A stretch of DNA of 16,667 nt. Origin: JAYRWN01 sp041917975. Its GTDB lineage: Bacteria; Bacteroidota; Bacteroidia; Chitinophagales; Saprospiraceae. The DNA is taken from assembly GCA_041917975.1 (NCBI GenBank), contig JAYRWN010000005.1:1-16667 (forward strand). Reading direction: 5' to 3'. The notes beneath the pieces are model-generated. The model worked only from the letters and a program-made list of their open reading frames with translations. It did not search any database and was not told where the DNA came from. Of the stretch, positions 16,338-16,667 are shown piece by piece. The translations under genes were made by a program, and so were the position numbers. Numbering within the stretch: the first letter of the stretch is position 1; every line of letters starts with the position of its first letter.

Positions 16338-16556
16338 GTGATTCACCTAATCAAAGCAACCTCAATTATTTTTGAATTATTCACCGGATGAAATGTTAAT
16401 ATTTATATGTGTTGGCAATAATATCCGTTAAAGTTAAGTTGCGTGTATGAATCACTTGTGAATAGGATGCATACATTAACCCCGGAACCAGGAAAATCAC
16501 CGTGTGAATACAATGTATTCACTTAGCAATGGTGTAGTGGGATGAGATGTACTCAC
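16338..16556. repeat. Cluster of GTGAATA/TATTCAC-like half-sites
   Basis: Half-sites related to ATTCAC or its complement GTGAAT occur at 16338-16346 (GTGATTCAC), 16379-16384, 16449-16455 (GAATCAC), 16458-16463, 16504-16509, 16517-16522 and, with one change, 16548-16556 (TGTACTCAC). That is at least six copies in about 220 bases ahead of the start codon at 16599. They occur in both orientations. A DNA-binding protein array is the most natural reading. Confidence 0.5.
16504..16522. promoter_or_regulatory. Perfect 9-1-9 inverted repeat, candidate operator
   Basis: GTGAATACA (16504-16512), one central base, then TGTATTCAC (16514-16522) form a perfect 19-bp interrupted palindrome, the size and symmetry of a dimeric regulator site. 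A degenerate copy with the same 9-1-9 geometry lies at 16458-16476 (left arm 7 of 9, right arm 6 of 9). It sits 77 to 95 bases before the ATG at 16599, so regulation of that gene is plausible but unproven. Confidence 0.5.
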
Positions 16557-16598
16557 TACGCATGACCATATTTTGTAACTACCTAAAAACTCCATGCC

Positions 16599-16667
16599 AT
16601 GAACTGGTATGATATTTCTATGCCCCTGATTACCTCTGAATTACAATTTTCTCCCGGAGAAATAAAT
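16599..16667 (+). CDS. Start of an unidentified gene (cut off by the right edge)
   Basis: ATG 16599 opens a frame that is still open after 23 codons at the window edge. The product starts M-N-W-Y-D-I-S-M-P-L-I-T-S-E-L and continues with a mix of hydrophobic and polar residues; there is no signal peptide. The amino-acid composition and the change from repeat-rich AT sequence to coding-like sequence suggest a true gene start. An alternative ATG five bases upstream ends after two codons. I do not recognise the family. The candidate operator cluster lies directly upstream. An ATATTTTG sequence at 16568-16575 could contribute to a -7 element. Confidence 0.5.
   Translation, partial: MNWYDISMPLITSELQFSPGEIN

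Larger units (their letters stand above)
16019..16598. other. Non-coding AT-rich region, 580 bases
   Basis: No convincing gene lies between the hypothetical protein and the partial gene at the right edge. It holds one GC-rich imperfect hairpin (16134-16163), a small CAATC/GATTG hairpin (16187-16200) and, in its right half, a cluster of GTGAATA/TATTCAC half-sites (16338-16556). The longest start-to-stop frame I noticed is a 23-codon one at 16304-16375, which I do not accept as a gene. Confidence 0.7.

Noticed and set aside
16304..16375. 23-codon frame in the right-hand spacer
   Set aside because: It is too short, with no ribosome site, and is rich in Asn/Ser/Lys as expected of AT-rich non-coding sequence; it also overlaps the half-site cluster.
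16338..16556. Chromosomal replication origin based on DnaA-box-like sequences
   Set aside because: The best boxes match only 7 of 9 positions, all carrying the same mismatch to the consensus, and no dnaA, dnaN or other origin-associated gene is present. I keep the array as an operator-like cluster instead.

Overview
The window looks like a chromosomal segment of a Bacteroidota bacterium, most likely a Saprospiria-type organism (Lewinella/Haliscomenobacter-like). The main reason is the protein at 11292-13601. It ends in a gliding-motility/CHU_C type sorting domain (type IX secretion) and carries three cysteine repeats of the 'GCDS' kind that are common in that group. Other support is the DUF5117/DUF4953-type zinc metalloprotease, the weak Shine-Dalgarno signals, and AT-rich leaders with TTTG/TAnnTTT-like promoter elements. 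These taxonomic points are inference from protein style; no rRNA or marker gene is present.

Layout, left to right. A truncated minus-strand gene for a small exported protein (1-219) is followed by an exported TIM-barrel sugar isomerase/epimerase (354-1196, minus). That gene is divergent from an exported AGE-family (cellobiose-2-epimerase-like) protein (1322-2758, plus). Next come a ZIP-family metal transporter (2859-3689) and, 17 bases later from a GTG start, a YcaQ-type DNA crosslink glycosylase (3707-4930). A large exported zinc metalloprotease (5036-7627) is closed by a perfect 14-bp-stem terminator (7651-7692). Behind it are a YfcC/DcuC-type carboxylate or amino-acid transporter (7748-9235) and, converging on it, an exported GH127-like beta-L-arabinofuranosidase (9251-11212, minus). 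Divergent from that is the secreted propeller-plus-cysteine-repeat protein (11292-13601), followed by a UbiD-family prenyl-FMN decarboxylase (13685-15508).

The right end is different in character. It holds an AT-rich minus-strand gene of unknown function (15518-16018), then about 580 bases without a convincing gene, and finally the first 23 codons of another gene (16599 to the edge). The non-coding stretch contains a GC-rich REP-like hairpin and a cluster of GTGAATA/TATTCAC half-sites, including a perfect 9-1-9 inverted repeat about 75 bases ahead of the last start codon.

How the genes work together: three exported carbohydrate-active proteins (TIM-barrel isomerase, AGE epimerase, GH127) share a plausible role in processing sugars in the periplasm or outside the cell. 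They are not arranged as one operon, and there is no SusC/SusD pair or regulator, so this is not a classical polysaccharide utilisation locus. The ZIP transporter and YcaQ genes form the only tight gene pair. The rest appear to be individually transcribed housekeeping or secreted functions. I see no mobile element, CRISPR array or tRNA. I do not see an evident new multi-gene system; the most open questions are the right-hand non-coding region with its AT-rich neighbour and the divergent exported epimerase.
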